Source: Kitasatospora sp. NBC_01246
GTDB taxonomy: Bacteria > Actinomycetota > Actinomycetes > Streptomycetales > Streptomycetaceae
Reading direction: 5' to 3'
Assembly: GCF_036226505.1 (NCBI RefSeq)
Contig: NZ_CP108484.1
Span: 1,798,001 to 1,862,000, forward strand
Length of the DNA stretch: 64,000 nucleotides
Shown here: positions 39,728 through 48,568 of the stretch, one piece after another
How positions within the stretch are numbered: position 1 is the stretch's first letter
How the letters are laid out: each line of letters opens with the position of its first letter
Notes under the pieces: generated by a model
What the model was told of the DNA's origin: nothing
Database searches by the model: none
Seen by the model: the letters and a program-made list of their open reading frames with translations, nothing else
Made by a program: the position numbers and the translations under genes

Positions 39728-39911
39728 GGGGTCCTCTGTCTCGTCTCGTCCGAACGCGTGGATGGGGGTGGGGGGTGGGGCCCTGTCCGGCCGTCAGGAC
39801 CGGGTGCGGGCGGGGGTGAGCGGGCCATCCGTGGCTCCGGGGGGCAGCGGCGGGCCGGGGCGGCGCCCGGTCCGGGGGCGGACCGGGCGGGGGGGTGTCC
39901 GCCCCGGGCGG

Positions 39912-41537
39912 TCAGGCGACGCGCAGCCAGACCGCGGTGTCGGGCGGGAGTAGCCCGCCCGCGGTGAGCGGGCCGCTGGCGAGCAGGACCGCGCGGTGCG
40001 CGGGCAGCGGATGCGGCGCGGCGCCGAGGTTCACCACGCACTGGAAGCCGGCGCCGCGGTGGAACGCCAGCACCTCGCCGGGAGCGGCGGTCCAGCCGAA
40101 GACCTCGCCGCGCAGGGCGTCCTCGGCGCGGCGCAGCCGCAGCGCGGCGCGGTAGAGCGCGAGCATCGAACCAGGGTCGGCCGACTGGGCCTCGACGGTG
40201 AGCGGGGCCCAGTCGGCCGGCTGCGGGAGCCAGGGCTCGGCCGGAGCCTGGCTGAACCCGTACGGGGGTCGGTCGCCCGACCAGGGGAGCGGTACCCGGC
40301 AGCCGTCGCGGCCCGGGTCGGTACCGCCGGAGCGCAGGTGCATCGGGTCCTGGAGGCGGTCCGGCGGCAGGTCCTCGACCTCGGGCAGGCCGAGTTCCTC
40401 GCCCTGGTAGAGGTAGACCGCGCCGGGCAGGGCCAGCGAGAGCAGCGCCGCCGCCCGGGCCCGGCGCCGGCCAAGCTCCGGGTCGGTCGGGGTGCCCCAG
40501 GCCTTGGCGGCGAAGTCGAACCGGGTGTCCCGGCGGCCGTAGCGGGTGACCGTCCGGGTGACGTCGTGGTTGGCGAGCACCCAGGTGGCCGGGGCGCCGA
40601 CCGGGGCGTGCAGCCCCAGCGTGGTGTCGATCGACTCGCGCAGCGCGGCCGCCTCCCAGGGGCGGGCCAGGAAGTCGAAGTTGAAGGCGGTGTGCAGCTC
40701 GTCCGGGCGCAGGTACCGGGCGAAGCGCTCGGCGTCCGGCAGCCAGACCTCGCCGACCAGGATCCGGGTGTCCGGGTAGCTGTCGGCGATTGCCCGCCAG
40801 GAGCGGTAGACGCCGTGCAACTCCTCGCGGTCGGTGAACGGGTGCGGGTCCCGGCCCTTGACGAAGTCGGGCAGCGCCGGGTCCTTGGCCAGCAGCGCGG
40901 CGGAGTCGATCCGGACGCCGGCCGCGCCCCGGTCGAACCAGAAGCGCAGGATCTCCTCGTGCTCGGTGCGCACCCGGGGGTGGGCCCAGTTGAGGTCGGG
41001 CTGCTGGGCGGCGAACAGGTGGAGGTACCACGCGCCGTCCGCCGTCCTGGTCCACGGGCGGCCGCCGAACTCGGAGACCCAGTCGTTGGGCGGGAGTTCG
41101 CCGTCGGGGCCGCGCCCGGCGCGGAAGTGGAACAGTTCGCGCTCCGGACTGCCGGGGCCCGCCGCGAGCGCGGCCCGGAACCACGGGTGCTGGTCCGAGA
41201 CGTGGTTCGGCACGATGTCCACGATGGTGCGGATGCCGTGGCCGAGCGCCTCCGCGATGAGCTGCTCGGCGTCCGCGAGGGTGCCGAACAGCGGGTCCAC
41301 GCCCCGGTAGTCGGCGACGTCGTAGCCGCCGTCGGCCATCGGGGACGGGTACCAGGGGTTGAACCAGACGGCGTCGACGCCGAGGTCGGCCAGGTAGGGC
41401 AGCCTGCTGCGGACACCGGCGAGGTCCCCCGTGCCGTCGCCGTCGGCGTCGGCGAAGCTGCGCGGGTACACCTGGTAGATCACCGCGTCGCGCCACCAGT
41501 GCGGGGTCTCGAACGGGAGCCGGGATTGCTGTCCCAC
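39912..41537 (-). CDS. GH13 alpha-glucosidase
   Basis: A protein of 541 residues starting at a GTG with an AAAGGA site upstream. GH13 motifs are complete: DIVPNHVSDQHPW (about 107-119), GVRIDSAAL with nucleophile Asp211, VGEVWL with acid/base Glu263, and LANHDVTR with Asp325. There is no signal peptide, so it acts inside the cell. It matches AglA/oligo-alpha-glucosidase subfamilies, which hydrolyse short alpha-glucosides to glucose. Encoded between the permeases and the giant GH87-like enzyme, it should split imported di- and oligosaccharides, here probably nigerose-type products; alpha-1,4 activity is the main alternative. Confidence 0.9.
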   Translation of the reverse strand: MGQQSRLPFETPHWWRDAVIYQVYPRSFADADGDGTGDLAGVRSRLPYLADLGVDAVWFNPWYPSPMADGGYDVADYRGVDPLFGTLADAEQLIAEALGHGIRTIVDIVPNHVSDQHPWFRAALAAGPGSPERELFHFRAGRGPDGELPPNDWVSEFGGRPWTRTADGAWYLHLFAAQQPDLNWAHPRVRTEHEEILRFWFDRGAAGVRIDSAALLAKDPALPDFVKGRDPHPFTDREELHGVYRSWRAIADSYPDTRILVGEVWLPDAERFARYLRPDELHTAFNFDFLARPWEAAALRESIDTTLGLHAPVGAPATWVLANHDVTRTVTRYGRRDTRFDFAAKAWGTPTDPELGRRRARAAALLSLALPGAVYLYQGEELGLPEVEDLPPDRLQDPMHLRSGGTDPGRDGCRVPLPWSGDRPPYGFSQAPAEPWLPQPADWAPLTVEAQSADPGSMLALYRAALRLRRAEDALRGEVFGWTAAPGEVLAFHRGAGFQCVVNLGAAPHPLPAHRAVLLASGPLTAGGLLPPDTAVWLRVA

Positions 41538-41569
41538 GGTGGGTCCTTTCGGATCGGCGCCCGGGCCGG

Positions 41570-42463
41570 TCAGCCTTTGAGTCCACCCGAGGTGAGCCCG
41601 GACATGATGTTGCGTTGGAAGATCAGGAAGAAGACGACGGTCGGCGCCGAGGCGATGGCCAGGGCCGCGATGACGACGTTCTGCGGCACGCCCGTGGAGA
41701 GCGACTTGATGCCGATGTTGAGGGTCTGCCGGGCCGGGTCCGGCTGGACGAGCATCGGCCAGAGGAAGTCCTTCCAGACGTTCACCACGGCGAAGATCGA
41801 GACCACGCCGAGGATCGGCCGGGACATCGGCAGCACGATGGAGCGCAGGGCGCGCAGCGGGGTGGCGCCGTCGATCGCGGCGGCCGCCATGAGGTCCTCC
41901 GGGATGGAGTCGAAGAACCGTTTCAGCAGGAAGATGTTGAAGGCGTTGGCCACCGTCGGCAACCAGATCGCCCAGGGCGTGTTGATCAGGTTGACGTGCA
42001 GCAGCGGCAGGTCCAGGACGGTCAGGTACTGCGGGACGACCAGCACCGCGGCCGGGATCATCAGGGTGGCCAGCATCATGCCGAGGATCAGATTGCCCAG
42101 GACGGGCCGCAGCTTGGACAGCGCGTAGGCCGCCGCCACGTCGAGGACCAGCTGGAAGGCGAGCGCGCCGAAGGCGTAGTACAGCGTGTTGAAGAGCAGC
42201 CGGCCGAGGCCGAGCCGGCTCCACGCGGTCGCGTAGGTGTCCGGGTGGAGCTCGGCGGGGAAGAGCGTGGGCGGGTTGCGGACCACCTCGGCGGTGGACT
42301 TCAGGCCGCCGGTCACCAGCCAGTACAGCGGGCCGAGGAAGACCAGGGTGAAGACCACGACGGTCGCCACCAGGGTCAGCCGGTAGAGCAGTCGGCCGCG
42401 TGGGCGGTCGAGTTGGGTCTGCGAGATCAGCGTCCGGGTCTGCGGCTGCACCGGGGCTCCCAT
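41570..42463 (-). CDS. ABC sugar transporter permease (MalG type)
   Basis: A protein of 297 residues with six membrane helices and the EAA loop DLMAAAAIDGATPLRALRSI (about 194-213), which contacts the ATPase. The C-terminus FQRNIMSGLTSGGLKG is the typical ending of MalG-type permeases. It pairs with the upstream permease, from which a tandem repeat separates it. No ATPase gene is in the operon, so the shared Streptomyces ATPase MsiK is expected to drive it. Confidence 0.92.
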   Translation of the reverse strand: MGAPVQPQTRTLISQTQLDRPRGRLLYRLTLVATVVVFTLVFLGPLYWLVTGGLKSTAEVVRNPPTLFPAELHPDTYATAWSRLGLGRLLFNTLYYAFGALAFQLVLDVAAAYALSKLRPVLGNLILGMMLATLMIPAAVLVVPQYLTVLDLPLLHVNLINTPWAIWLPTVANAFNIFLLKRFFDSIPEDLMAAAAIDGATPLRALRSIVLPMSRPILGVVSIFAVVNVWKDFLWPMLVQPDPARQTLNIGIKSLSTGVPQNVVIAALAIASAPTVVFFLIFQRNIMSGLTSGGLKG

Positions 42464-42493
42464 GGGTCTGGTCGGGTGTGGTCCGGGACTGGA

Positions 42494-42568
42494 CGGCCCC
42501 GGGTCAGTCGGCCCCGGGTCGGTCGGCCCCGGGTCGGTCGGCCCCGGGTCGGTCGGCCCCGGGTCAGT
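42494..42568 (-). repeat. five 15-bp tandem repeats at the permease junction
   Basis: Five copies of CGGCCCCGGGTCRGT lie head to tail between the two permease genes. Copies 1 and 5 read GTCAGT and copies 2-4 read GTCGGT. Copy 5 supplies the TGA stop of the upstream permease; in the middle copies the same in-frame codon is CGA. The unit is a multiple of three, so the frame stays open from copy to copy apart from the TGAs. Confidence 0.92.
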
Positions 42569-43496
42569 CGGCCTCGCGCGACAGCCGCGCGTACAGGGCG
42601 GAGAATCCGGCCAGCACCAGCAGCATGATCAGGCCGAGCGCCGAGGCGGCGCCGTAGTTGTTGAAGTTGAAGGCGTACTGGTAGACGAGGTGGACCACGG
42701 TGGTGGTGGAGCCCTGCGGCCCGTTGCCACCGGTCAGCAGGTAGGGCTCGACGAACACCTGCATGGTGGCGACGATCTGGAGCAGCAGCAGGAGCGAGAG
42801 CACCAGCCTGGTCTGCGGGACGGTCACGTGCCAGATCCGGCGCCACAGGCCGGCCCCGTCCAGTTCGGCCGCCTCGTAGAGCTCCCCCGGGATGCCCTGG
42901 AGGGCCGCCAGGTAGATCAGGGTGGCGCCGCCCATGTTCATCCAGGTGGAGGCGATGACCACCGAGAGCAGCGCGGTGTCGGGCGAGTCGAGCCAGGCCG
43001 AGGTCGGCAGGTGGAGCGCCCGCAGCACGCTGTTGAACAACCCGTGGTCCGGGTCGTAGAAGTACTTGAAGAGCAGCACGGAGGCCACCGGCGGCATCAT
43101 CACCGGCAGGTAGACCAGCACCCGCAGGTAGGCCTTGGCGTGCCGCAGCTCGTTCAGCAGCACGGCGACCAGGAACGGCACCGCGAAGCCGAACACCAGT
43201 GCCAGCAGGGTGAACACCAGGGTGTTGCGCCAGGCCTGCCAGAACGCCGGGTCCTGGAGCAGCTGGTCGACGTTGTCCAGGCCGACCCAGCTGGTCCGGC
43301 CCCGCCTGGTCCGCTGGAAGCTCATGACGACTTCACGGACCATCGGGTACCAGGTGAAGAAGCAGAAACAGAGCAGTGCGCCGAGCAGGAAGCCGTGCGC
43401 GGTGAGGTTGCGCCGCAGCCCCCGCCCCAGCCGGCCGCGCCGCCGGGGCTCACTGGTGGGCCGGGCCGCCTTCCCGGCGACACTGATCGCTGCCAT
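42564..43496 (-). CDS. ABC sugar transporter permease (MalF type)
   Basis: A protein of 310 residues with six membrane helices after a basic N-terminal stretch. The EAA loop is YEAAELDGAGLWRRIWHVTV (about 218-237). SWVGLDNVDQLL and YLPVMMPPVASVLLFKYF are typical of MalF-type permeases. It is the second gene of the operon, after the binding protein (97-bp gap). The last bases lie in a 15-bp tandem repeat that supplies the stop codon, so slippage there could lengthen the protein by five-residue steps. Confidence 0.92.
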   Translation of the reverse strand: MAAISVAGKAARPTSEPRRRGRLGRGLRRNLTAHGFLLGALLCFCFFTWYPMVREVVMSFQRTRRGRTSWVGLDNVDQLLQDPAFWQAWRNTLVFTLLALVFGFAVPFLVAVLLNELRHAKAYLRVLVYLPVMMPPVASVLLFKYFYDPDHGLFNSVLRALHLPTSAWLDSPDTALLSVVIASTWMNMGGATLIYLAALQGIPGELYEAAELDGAGLWRRIWHVTVPQTRLVLSLLLLLQIVATMQVFVEPYLLTGGNGPQGSTTTVVHLVYQYAFNFNNYGAASALGLIMLLVLAGFSALYARLSREAD

Positions 43497-43592
43497 CCCT
43501 CGTTCTCCGCTTCGTCGCTGTCCGTCGCTGTCCGTCGCTGTTCACCGGTGGCCGTCGGTGGCCGGGGGCGCGGGGCCGGCCCCGCCCGTTCG

Positions 43593-44990
43593 CTACTGGA
43601 GGCTGGCCAGTACCTGGTTGACCTGGGTCTCGGCGTCGTTCAGCAGCTTGGCGACGTCGGCGCCCTTGTCGGTCAGCACGGCCGACATCGCGTTGTCGAG
43701 CACCTTGTAGATCTGCTGCGCGTGGGCCGGCTCGGTGCGGCCCGGCACGGACGCGGCGAGGTAGGGCGCGTAGTTCTGGACCGGGACGGTGGCGCTGGCC
43801 GCCTTCGCCCGGTTGTCCTGCTCCAGCGAGGCGCCGGTGAGGAAGAAGGGCTGCGGGAGGCCGACCGGCAGGCCGTCCGCCTTGGTCCGGGCGTAGTCGA
43901 ACTGGCCCTTGCCCTGGGTGAGGAACTTGAAGTTCACCCAGGCGACGGCCGCCCTGATCTGGTCCGGGCTGGAGCCCTTCTTGACCATGTAGTCGTTGCC
44001 GCCGAGCAGCGCGGCCTTGCCGCCGGGCATCGGCCCCATGCCGTAGTCGGCGTAGTCCCCGTTCAGGGTCTGCACCATGTAGGTGATGTCGTCCGGGGCG
44101 CCGATGTACATCCCGAGCCGGTCGGTGGACATCCGGGTCATCAGGTCGGGCCACTTGAGGCTCTGCGCGGAGCCCATCGAGTCGTCGGTCCAGCGCATGT
44201 CGTACAGGGTCTGCAGGACCTGCCGGCCCTCGGCGGTGTTGAACGCGGCCTTCCGGCCGTCCTCGCCGACCATCCGGCCGCCCAGCCCGTACAGCTCGGC
44301 GGTGAAGTGCCAGCCGCCCTGGTTGGTCGCGCTGTAGTCGCCGTAGCCGTTGACCCCGTTGCCGAGCGCGGCGATCCGCTTCGCGGCCTCGCGGATCTCC
44401 GGCCAGGTCGTGGGGGGCTTGTCCGGGTCGAGCCCGGCCTGCTTGAACAGCTTGCGGTTGTAGAGCAGGCCCAGCTTGTAGTTCGAGGTGGGCAGGCCGT
44501 AGAGCTTGTCGCCGTCCTTGAGCGTGGCGAGCACCGAGGGGTCGATGTCCTTCAGCGCCGGCACGGTCGTCTCGTCGACGTAGCCGGAGATGTCCTCGGC
44601 CGCGCCCTCGTCCAGCACCTGGTCGAGGTCGGTGAAGTAGGTGTAGAAGACGTCGGTCTGGGTCCGGCCCTTGAGCTGGGCGGTGAACGGCGCGGGCTCC
44701 TCGCAGGGCGAGGCGTCCTTGCTGGTGATCGTGACGTTCGGGTAGCGCTGGTGGAACGCCTCGACGTCCTCGGCCCACTGCTTGCGCTCGGCGGCCTTGG
44801 TGACCGGGGGCTGGCAGTCGACGCTGATGCTGACCTTCGCGTTCGGGTCCAGGGTCGAGCCGGCGCCGCCCGACGGCGCCGCGCCGGCTGCCCCGCTGTC
44901 GTCCGAACTGCCGCACGCGGCAAGGGAGAAGGCCAGTCCTGCGGCCACGGCGACGGCGGCGGTTCTCCGGCGGAGCCCGGTTCTGTTCAT
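43593..44990 (-). CDS. sugar-binding lipoprotein of the glucan operon
   Basis: A protein of 465 residues with a type II signal peptide; the lipobox is LAAC with Cys26 as the lipid-modified residue. It has a family 1 solute-binding fold: YGLPTSNYKLGLLYNRKLFK, DKPPTTWPEIREAAKRI and MGMGPMPGGKAALLGG-type hinge regions. An additional Cys pair (CQPP near the mature N-terminus and SPCEEP) might form a disulphide. It is the first gene of the operon and should deliver alpha-gluco-oligosaccharides to the two permeases. It is not close to S. coelicolor MalE, which fits a different ligand. Confidence 0.9.
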   Translation of the reverse strand: MNRTGLRRRTAAVAVAAGLAFSLAACGSSDDSGAAGAAPSGGAGSTLDPNAKVSISVDCQPPVTKAAERKQWAEDVEAFHQRYPNVTITSKDASPCEEPAPFTAQLKGRTQTDVFYTYFTDLDQVLDEGAAEDISGYVDETTVPALKDIDPSVLATLKDGDKLYGLPTSNYKLGLLYNRKLFKQAGLDPDKPPTTWPEIREAAKRIAALGNGVNGYGDYSATNQGGWHFTAELYGLGGRMVGEDGRKAAFNTAEGRQVLQTLYDMRWTDDSMGSAQSLKWPDLMTRMSTDRLGMYIGAPDDITYMVQTLNGDYADYGMGPMPGGKAALLGGNDYMVKKGSSPDQIRAAVAWVNFKFLTQGKGQFDYARTKADGLPVGLPQPFFLTGASLEQDNRAKAASATVPVQNYAPYLAASVPGRTEPAHAQQIYKVLDNAMSAVLTDKGADVAKLLNDAETQVNQVLASLQ

Positions 44991-45078
44991 GGCGGACGGC
45001 CCTTCTGCAGGCATGGGTGGTGGGGGCGCCGCGGTGCTCGTCCGGCGGCTCCGCCACTTAACCACCGCGCAACAGAGG

Positions 45079-45110
45079 GCCACAAGATGTCGACAGGACT
45101 TTGCAAGAAA
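45079..45110 (-). promoter_or_regulatory. promoter element shared by the alpha-glucan genes (operon copy)
   Basis: On the minus strand TTTCTTGCAAAG (45110-45099) is followed by CTGTC and AT-N-TTG, about 90-110 bp upstream of the binding-protein ATG. CTTTGCAAG is a LacI-family style dyad. The same order of blocks occurs upstream of the plus-strand GH87-like gene (31646-31675). Confidence 0.65.
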
Positions 45111-45152
45111 TCGACTTCATGACGTCAGATCAACACCAGGGACGCCGAACGG

Positions 45153-45184
45153 CGAACGCCCCCGGTCGGAACCGGGGGCGTTCG
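45153..45184 (-). terminator. 14-bp perfect hairpin after the NlpC/P60 gene
   Basis: CGAACGCCCCCGGT (45153-45166) pairs perfectly with ACCGGGGGCGTTCG (45171-45184) around a CGGA tetraloop. It lies about 90 bp past the stop of the NlpC/P60 gene and upstream of the glucan operon promoter, so it probably isolates the two units. Confidence 0.85.
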
Positions 45185-45273
45185 GCAGGTCGGACGGCGG
45201 GTCGGTGCGGGGCGGGTGGGCGGGTCGATGCAGGGCGGGTGGGCGGGTCGGGCGGGGGGTCGACGGCCCGCCG

Positions 45274-46296
45274 CTACAGGCGGACGGCGCCGACGTACGG
45301 CATCACGTCGATCGGCAGCACCTCGACGTTCTTGCCGGTGCGCGGCGCGTGGATCATCTTGCCCTCGCCGATGTAGAGGCCGACGTGGTGCAGGTCCGGG
45401 TAGAAGAAGACGAGGTCACCGGGCTGGAGGTCGCCGCGGGCCACCCGCAGGCCGGTCTTCCACTGGTCCTGGGAGATCCGGGGCAGCTTGACGTCGGCGG
45501 CCCGCCAGGCCGCGCCGGTCAGACCGGAGCAGTCGAAGCCGGCGGGTCCGGTGGCGCCCCAGACGTAGGGCTTGCCGAGCTGCGCGTAGGCGAACCGGAC
45601 GGCCGCCGCGGCCCGGCCGGTGGCCGGGCCGTCGTAGGCGGGGCGCGCGGTGGCCCGGGACGCCCGGCCGGCGGCGTCCTGGGCGTTGACCTTGGCCCGG
45701 TCGGCGGCACTGAGCCGGTTCAGCAGCGCCTGCGCCGCGGCGAGCTTCCCCTGGATCGCCTTCTTCTCCGCGGCCAGCGCGGTACCGGCCGCGTCGAGCT
45801 CGGCAAGGGTGGCGGCGGCCTCGGCGCGGTCCTGGTCGAGCCGGCGCTGCTCGCTGCGGGCCTGCGCGAGCAGCGCGGCCTGGGAGTCGAGGACCTGGTT
45901 CTGCGCCGAGGCCTTGGCCAGGTAGCCGCCCGGGTCGGAGTCGAGCATCAGCCGCACGGACGGGTCGATGCCGCCGGTGCGGTACTGCTCGGCGGCGACG
46001 GCGCCCAGCCGGGTGCGCAGCTCGTTCATCGCCTCCTGGCCCCGGACGACCTCGTCCTGGATCCGGTTGGCCTCGCCCTGGAGCCGCTGCCGCTTCTCCT
46101 GGAAGCCGTTGTGGCGCTCGATCGACTGTTCGGCCTCCTCGTTGAGGCGGTCGACCTGCTCCTTGACGGCGTCGGGCGTGGGCGCGGGCTCGGCCTGCGC
46201 GGTACCGGCCGCGAGCACCGCGCCGCCCGCCAGTGCCGTGCTCATGACCGCCATCCGGGCCCGACCGGGCGGGCTGGGCTTTCGGCGCTTTCCCAT
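45274..46296 (-). CDS. secreted NlpC/P60 peptidoglycan endopeptidase
   Basis: A protein of 340 residues with a signal peptide (about 1-40, ending GTAQA), a long coiled coil (about 45-200) and a C-terminal NlpC/P60 domain (about 225-340). The catalytic cysteine is Cys256 in GFDCSGLTGAAW, and the His is in LHHVGLYIG. It should cleave D-Glu-meso-DAP stem-peptide bonds, like RipA-type hydrolases of actinobacteria. A GGAG site precedes the ATG. The coiled coil probably autoinhibits or positions the enzyme. Confidence 0.92.
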   Translation of the reverse strand: MGKRRKPSPPGRARMAVMSTALAGGAVLAAGTAQAEPAPTPDAVKEQVDRLNEEAEQSIERHNGFQEKRQRLQGEANRIQDEVVRGQEAMNELRTRLGAVAAEQYRTGGIDPSVRLMLDSDPGGYLAKASAQNQVLDSQAALLAQARSEQRRLDQDRAEAAATLAELDAAGTALAAEKKAIQGKLAAAQALLNRLSAADRAKVNAQDAAGRASRATARPAYDGPATGRAAAAVRFAYAQLGKPYVWGATGPAGFDCSGLTGAAWRAADVKLPRISQDQWKTGLRVARGDLQPGDLVFFYPDLHHVGLYIGEGKMIHAPRTGKNVEVLPIDVMPYVGAVRL

Positions 46297-46660
46297 GGCG
46301 GTGGGCTCCTTCACGTGGCACGGCGGCACGACGGCGCGCCACCCCGGCCAGCGGGCCCCGCGAACGGGACCGGACGGGACAGGAGTGGGCAGGGCAGGGC
46401 GAAGCAGGCGAGGGGTACATCCCCGACGGCTTCTACTAAGCAACTTAATAGATAGCCCACCCGGTTCCGCAACCCGCCCGCCGTAGCGCGCCCCCCGGCC
46501 CGGCCGCGCCACTGTCCACACCCTGAGAAACTCCCCGACCGGTTTCCCCCGCAGTTGGACGCCGCCGACCCCTCTGAAGTGCGAGGAAGCGGAAAGCGAG
46601 GGCAAGGTCACACCCTCGGCCTCTGCTGCGCCGACGCAAACGAGCGCTAACCTGCGGGGC
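46297..46660. other. divergent promoter region of the NlpC/P60 and mutA genes
   Basis: 364 bp without a gene. It contains an AT-rich dyad CTACTAAG-CAA-CTTAATAG (46433-46451), with 7 of 8 arm positions matching, which stands out in this GC-rich context and is likely an operator or promoter for the NlpC/P60 gene. At the right end TAACCT (46648-46653) stops seven bases before the mutA ATG, suggesting a leaderless mutA transcript. No c-di-AMP riboswitch is visible. Confidence 0.55.
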
Positions 46661-48568
46661 ATGACGGTCCCGCCCGAAGGGCTTCCCCTGGCCGCCGAAT
46701 TCCCGGCCGCACACCGCGAGCAGTGGCAGCACCTCGTCGAGAGCGTGCTGCGAAAGTCGGGTGCGCAGCCCGCGGACGGCGCAGCGGCCGAGCAGGCGCT
46801 CACCACCGCACTCCAGGACGGGCTGCGCGCCCGCCCGCTGTACACCGCCGAGGACTCCCCGGCCGAGCCCGGCTACCCCGGCTTCCCGCCGTTCGTCCGC
46901 GGCGGCCGGCCGCAGGGCAGCACGGTCTCCGGCTGGGACGTCCGCCAGCGGCACACCGATCCGGACCCGCGCCGGGCCAACGAGGCCGTGCTGGCCGATC
47001 TGGAGAACGGCGGCAGCTCGCTCTGGCTTGAGCTGGGCGGCGACGCCCTGCCGGTCGCGGCCCTGCCCGACGTGCTGACCGGCGTCTACCTCGACCTGGC
47101 CGGCATCGTGCTCGACGCCGGCCCGGAATTCGCCGAAGCCGCCGAGCAGTTGTTCAAGCTCTACGAGGAGCGCGAGGTGTCCGCCGGCGCCGCCGCGGGC
47201 AACCTCGGCGCCGACCCGCTGGGCCTCCAGGCCCGCACCGGCCAGGCCGGGCGCACCGAGGCGCTGCTCACCGGGGCCACCGCCCTCGCGGCCCGCTGCG
47301 CCGCGGGCTTCCCGGGCCTGCGCGCCCTCGTCGTCGACGCCCTCCCCTACCACGAGGCCGGCGCCTCCCCCGCGCAGGAGCTCGGCTGCTCCCTCGCCAC
47401 CGGCGTCGCCTACCTGCGGGCCCTCACCGCCGCCGGGCTGCCGGTCGACGCCGCGCTCGGCCAGCTGGAGTTCCGCTACGCGGCCGACGCCGACCAGTTC
47501 CTGACGATCGCCAAGTTCCGGGCCGCGCGCCGGCTCTGGGCCCGGGTGGCCGAGGTGTCGGGGGCCGCGCCGGAGGCCTCGGCGCAGCGCCAGCACGCCG
47601 TCACCTCCGCCGTGATGATGACCGAGCGCGACCCGTGGGTGAACATGCTGCGCACCACGGTGGCCTGCCTGGCCGCCGGGGTCGGCGGCGCGGACGCGGT
47701 GAGCGTCCAGCCGTTCGACAGCGCGGTCGGCCTCTCCGACGCCTTCGCCCGCCGGATCGCCCGCAACACCCAGGCGATCCTGCTGGAGGAGTCGCACCTG
47801 GCCCGGGTCGTCGACCCGGCCGGCGGCTCCTGGTACGTGGAGCGGCTGACCGACGAGCTCGCGCACGCCGCCTGGGCCTGGTTCCAGGAGATCGAGCGGG
47901 CCGGCGGCCAGCAGGCCGCCCTGGGCTCCGGCCTGGTCGGCGAGCGGATCGCCGCCACCTGGGCGGAGCGCTCGGTGGCGCTCGCCAAGCGGCGCGAACC
48001 CATCACCGGCGTCAGCGAGTTCCCGAACCTCGGCGAGCAGCCGCTGGTCCGCGAGCCGGCCCCGGCCGGGCCCGGCGGCGGTCTGCCGCGGGTGCGCCGG
48101 TCCGAGGCCTACGAGGCGCTGCGCGCCCGCTCGGACGCCCGGCTGGCCGCCACCGGGGCCCGGCCGGCGCTCTTCCTGGCCTCGCTCGGGACGGCCTCCG
48201 CGCACACCGCGCGGACCACCTTCGCGGCCAACCTGTTCCAGGCCGGCGGCATCGCGACCACCTCCGCCGAGACCGCGCTGACCGGGCCGGACGTCGCGGC
48301 CGCGGCCGCCGGGGCGTTCACCGCCTCCGGCGCCCGGGTGGCCTGCCTCTGCTCCAGCGACCAGGTGTACGGCGAGCACGCCGAGGCGGTGGCCGCGGCG
48401 CTCAAGGCCGCCGGCGCCCGGCGGGTGCTGCTGGCCGGCCGGCCCGGTGAGCGGCGCGAGGCGTACGAGCGGGCGGGCGTGGACGGGTTCGTCTTCGCGG
48501 GCAGCGACGCCGTCGCGGTCCTGACCTCGCTCCTGGACGAGATCACCGACGAAAGCGGAGTGGCCTGA
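46661..48568 (+). CDS. mutA: methylmalonyl-CoA mutase small subunit
   Basis: A protein of 635 residues, the usual length. It has the TIM-barrel part (about 40-480) with [19 protein letters not shown] and [20 protein letters not shown], and a C-terminal flavodoxin-like domain. The cobalamin motif DxHxxG is absent, as normal for the non-catalytic subunit. It dimerises with MutB, which carries B12. Its TGA overlaps the mutB ATG by one base (TGATG). The ATG follows a possible -10 box directly, so it is probably leaderless. Confidence 0.94.
   Translation: MTVPPEGLPLAAEFPAAHREQWQHLVESVLRKSGAQPADGAAAEQALTTALQDGLRARPLYTAEDSPAEPGYPGFPPFVRGGRPQGSTVSGWDVRQRHTDPDPRRANEAVLADLENGGSSLWLELGGDALPVAALPDVLTGVYLDLAGIVLDAGPEFAEAAEQLFKLYEEREVSAGAAAGNLGADPLGLQARTGQAGRTEALLTGATALAARCAAGFPGLRALVVDALPYHEAGASPAQELGCSLATGVAYLRALTAAGLPVDAALGQLEFRYAADADQFLTIAKFRAARRLWARVAEVSGAAPEASAQRQHAVTSAVMMTERDPWVNMLRTTVACLAAGVGGADAVSVQPFDSAVGLSDAFARRIARNTQAILLEESHLARVVDPAGGSWYVERLTDELAHAAWAWFQEIERAGGQQAALGSGLVGERIAATWAERSVALAKRREPITGVSEFPNLGEQPLVREPAPAGPGGGLPRVRRSEAYEALRARSDARLAATGARPALFLASLGTASAHTARTTFAANLFQAGGIATTSAETALTGPDVAAAAAGAFTASGARVACLCSSDQVYGEHAEAVAAALKAAGARRVLLAGRPGERREAYERAGVDGFVFAGSDAVAVLTSLLDEITDESGVA

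Noticed and set aside
34310..39967. A very long open frame (about 1885 codons) on the plus strand across the LacI and giant enzyme genes
   Set aside because: It is antisense to two clear genes, its translation is low-complexity Gly/Arg/Val-rich, and high GC content keeps such antisense frames open.
42494..42568. Possible CRISPR-like array
   Set aside because: The 15-bp units are directly adjacent with no spacers and no cas genes are present; it is a minisatellite.
41570..44990. A broken sugar transporter, because no ATP-binding protein is encoded
   Set aside because: Streptomyces sugar transporters commonly share the unlinked ATPase MsiK, so its absence from the operon is normal.
31757..45110. 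A secondary-metabolite gene cluster
   Set aside because: No synthase, tailoring or resistance genes are present; all genes fit carbohydrate breakdown and uptake.
46297..46660. c-di-AMP (ydaO-type) riboswitch before the NlpC/P60 gene
   Set aside because: Such switches precede many actinobacterial cell-wall hydrolase genes, but none of the conserved aptamer blocks can be found here.
46661..48568. A defective mutA, because the cobalamin-binding motif is missing
   Set aside because: The small subunit of the heterodimeric mutase normally lacks this motif; MutB carries it.
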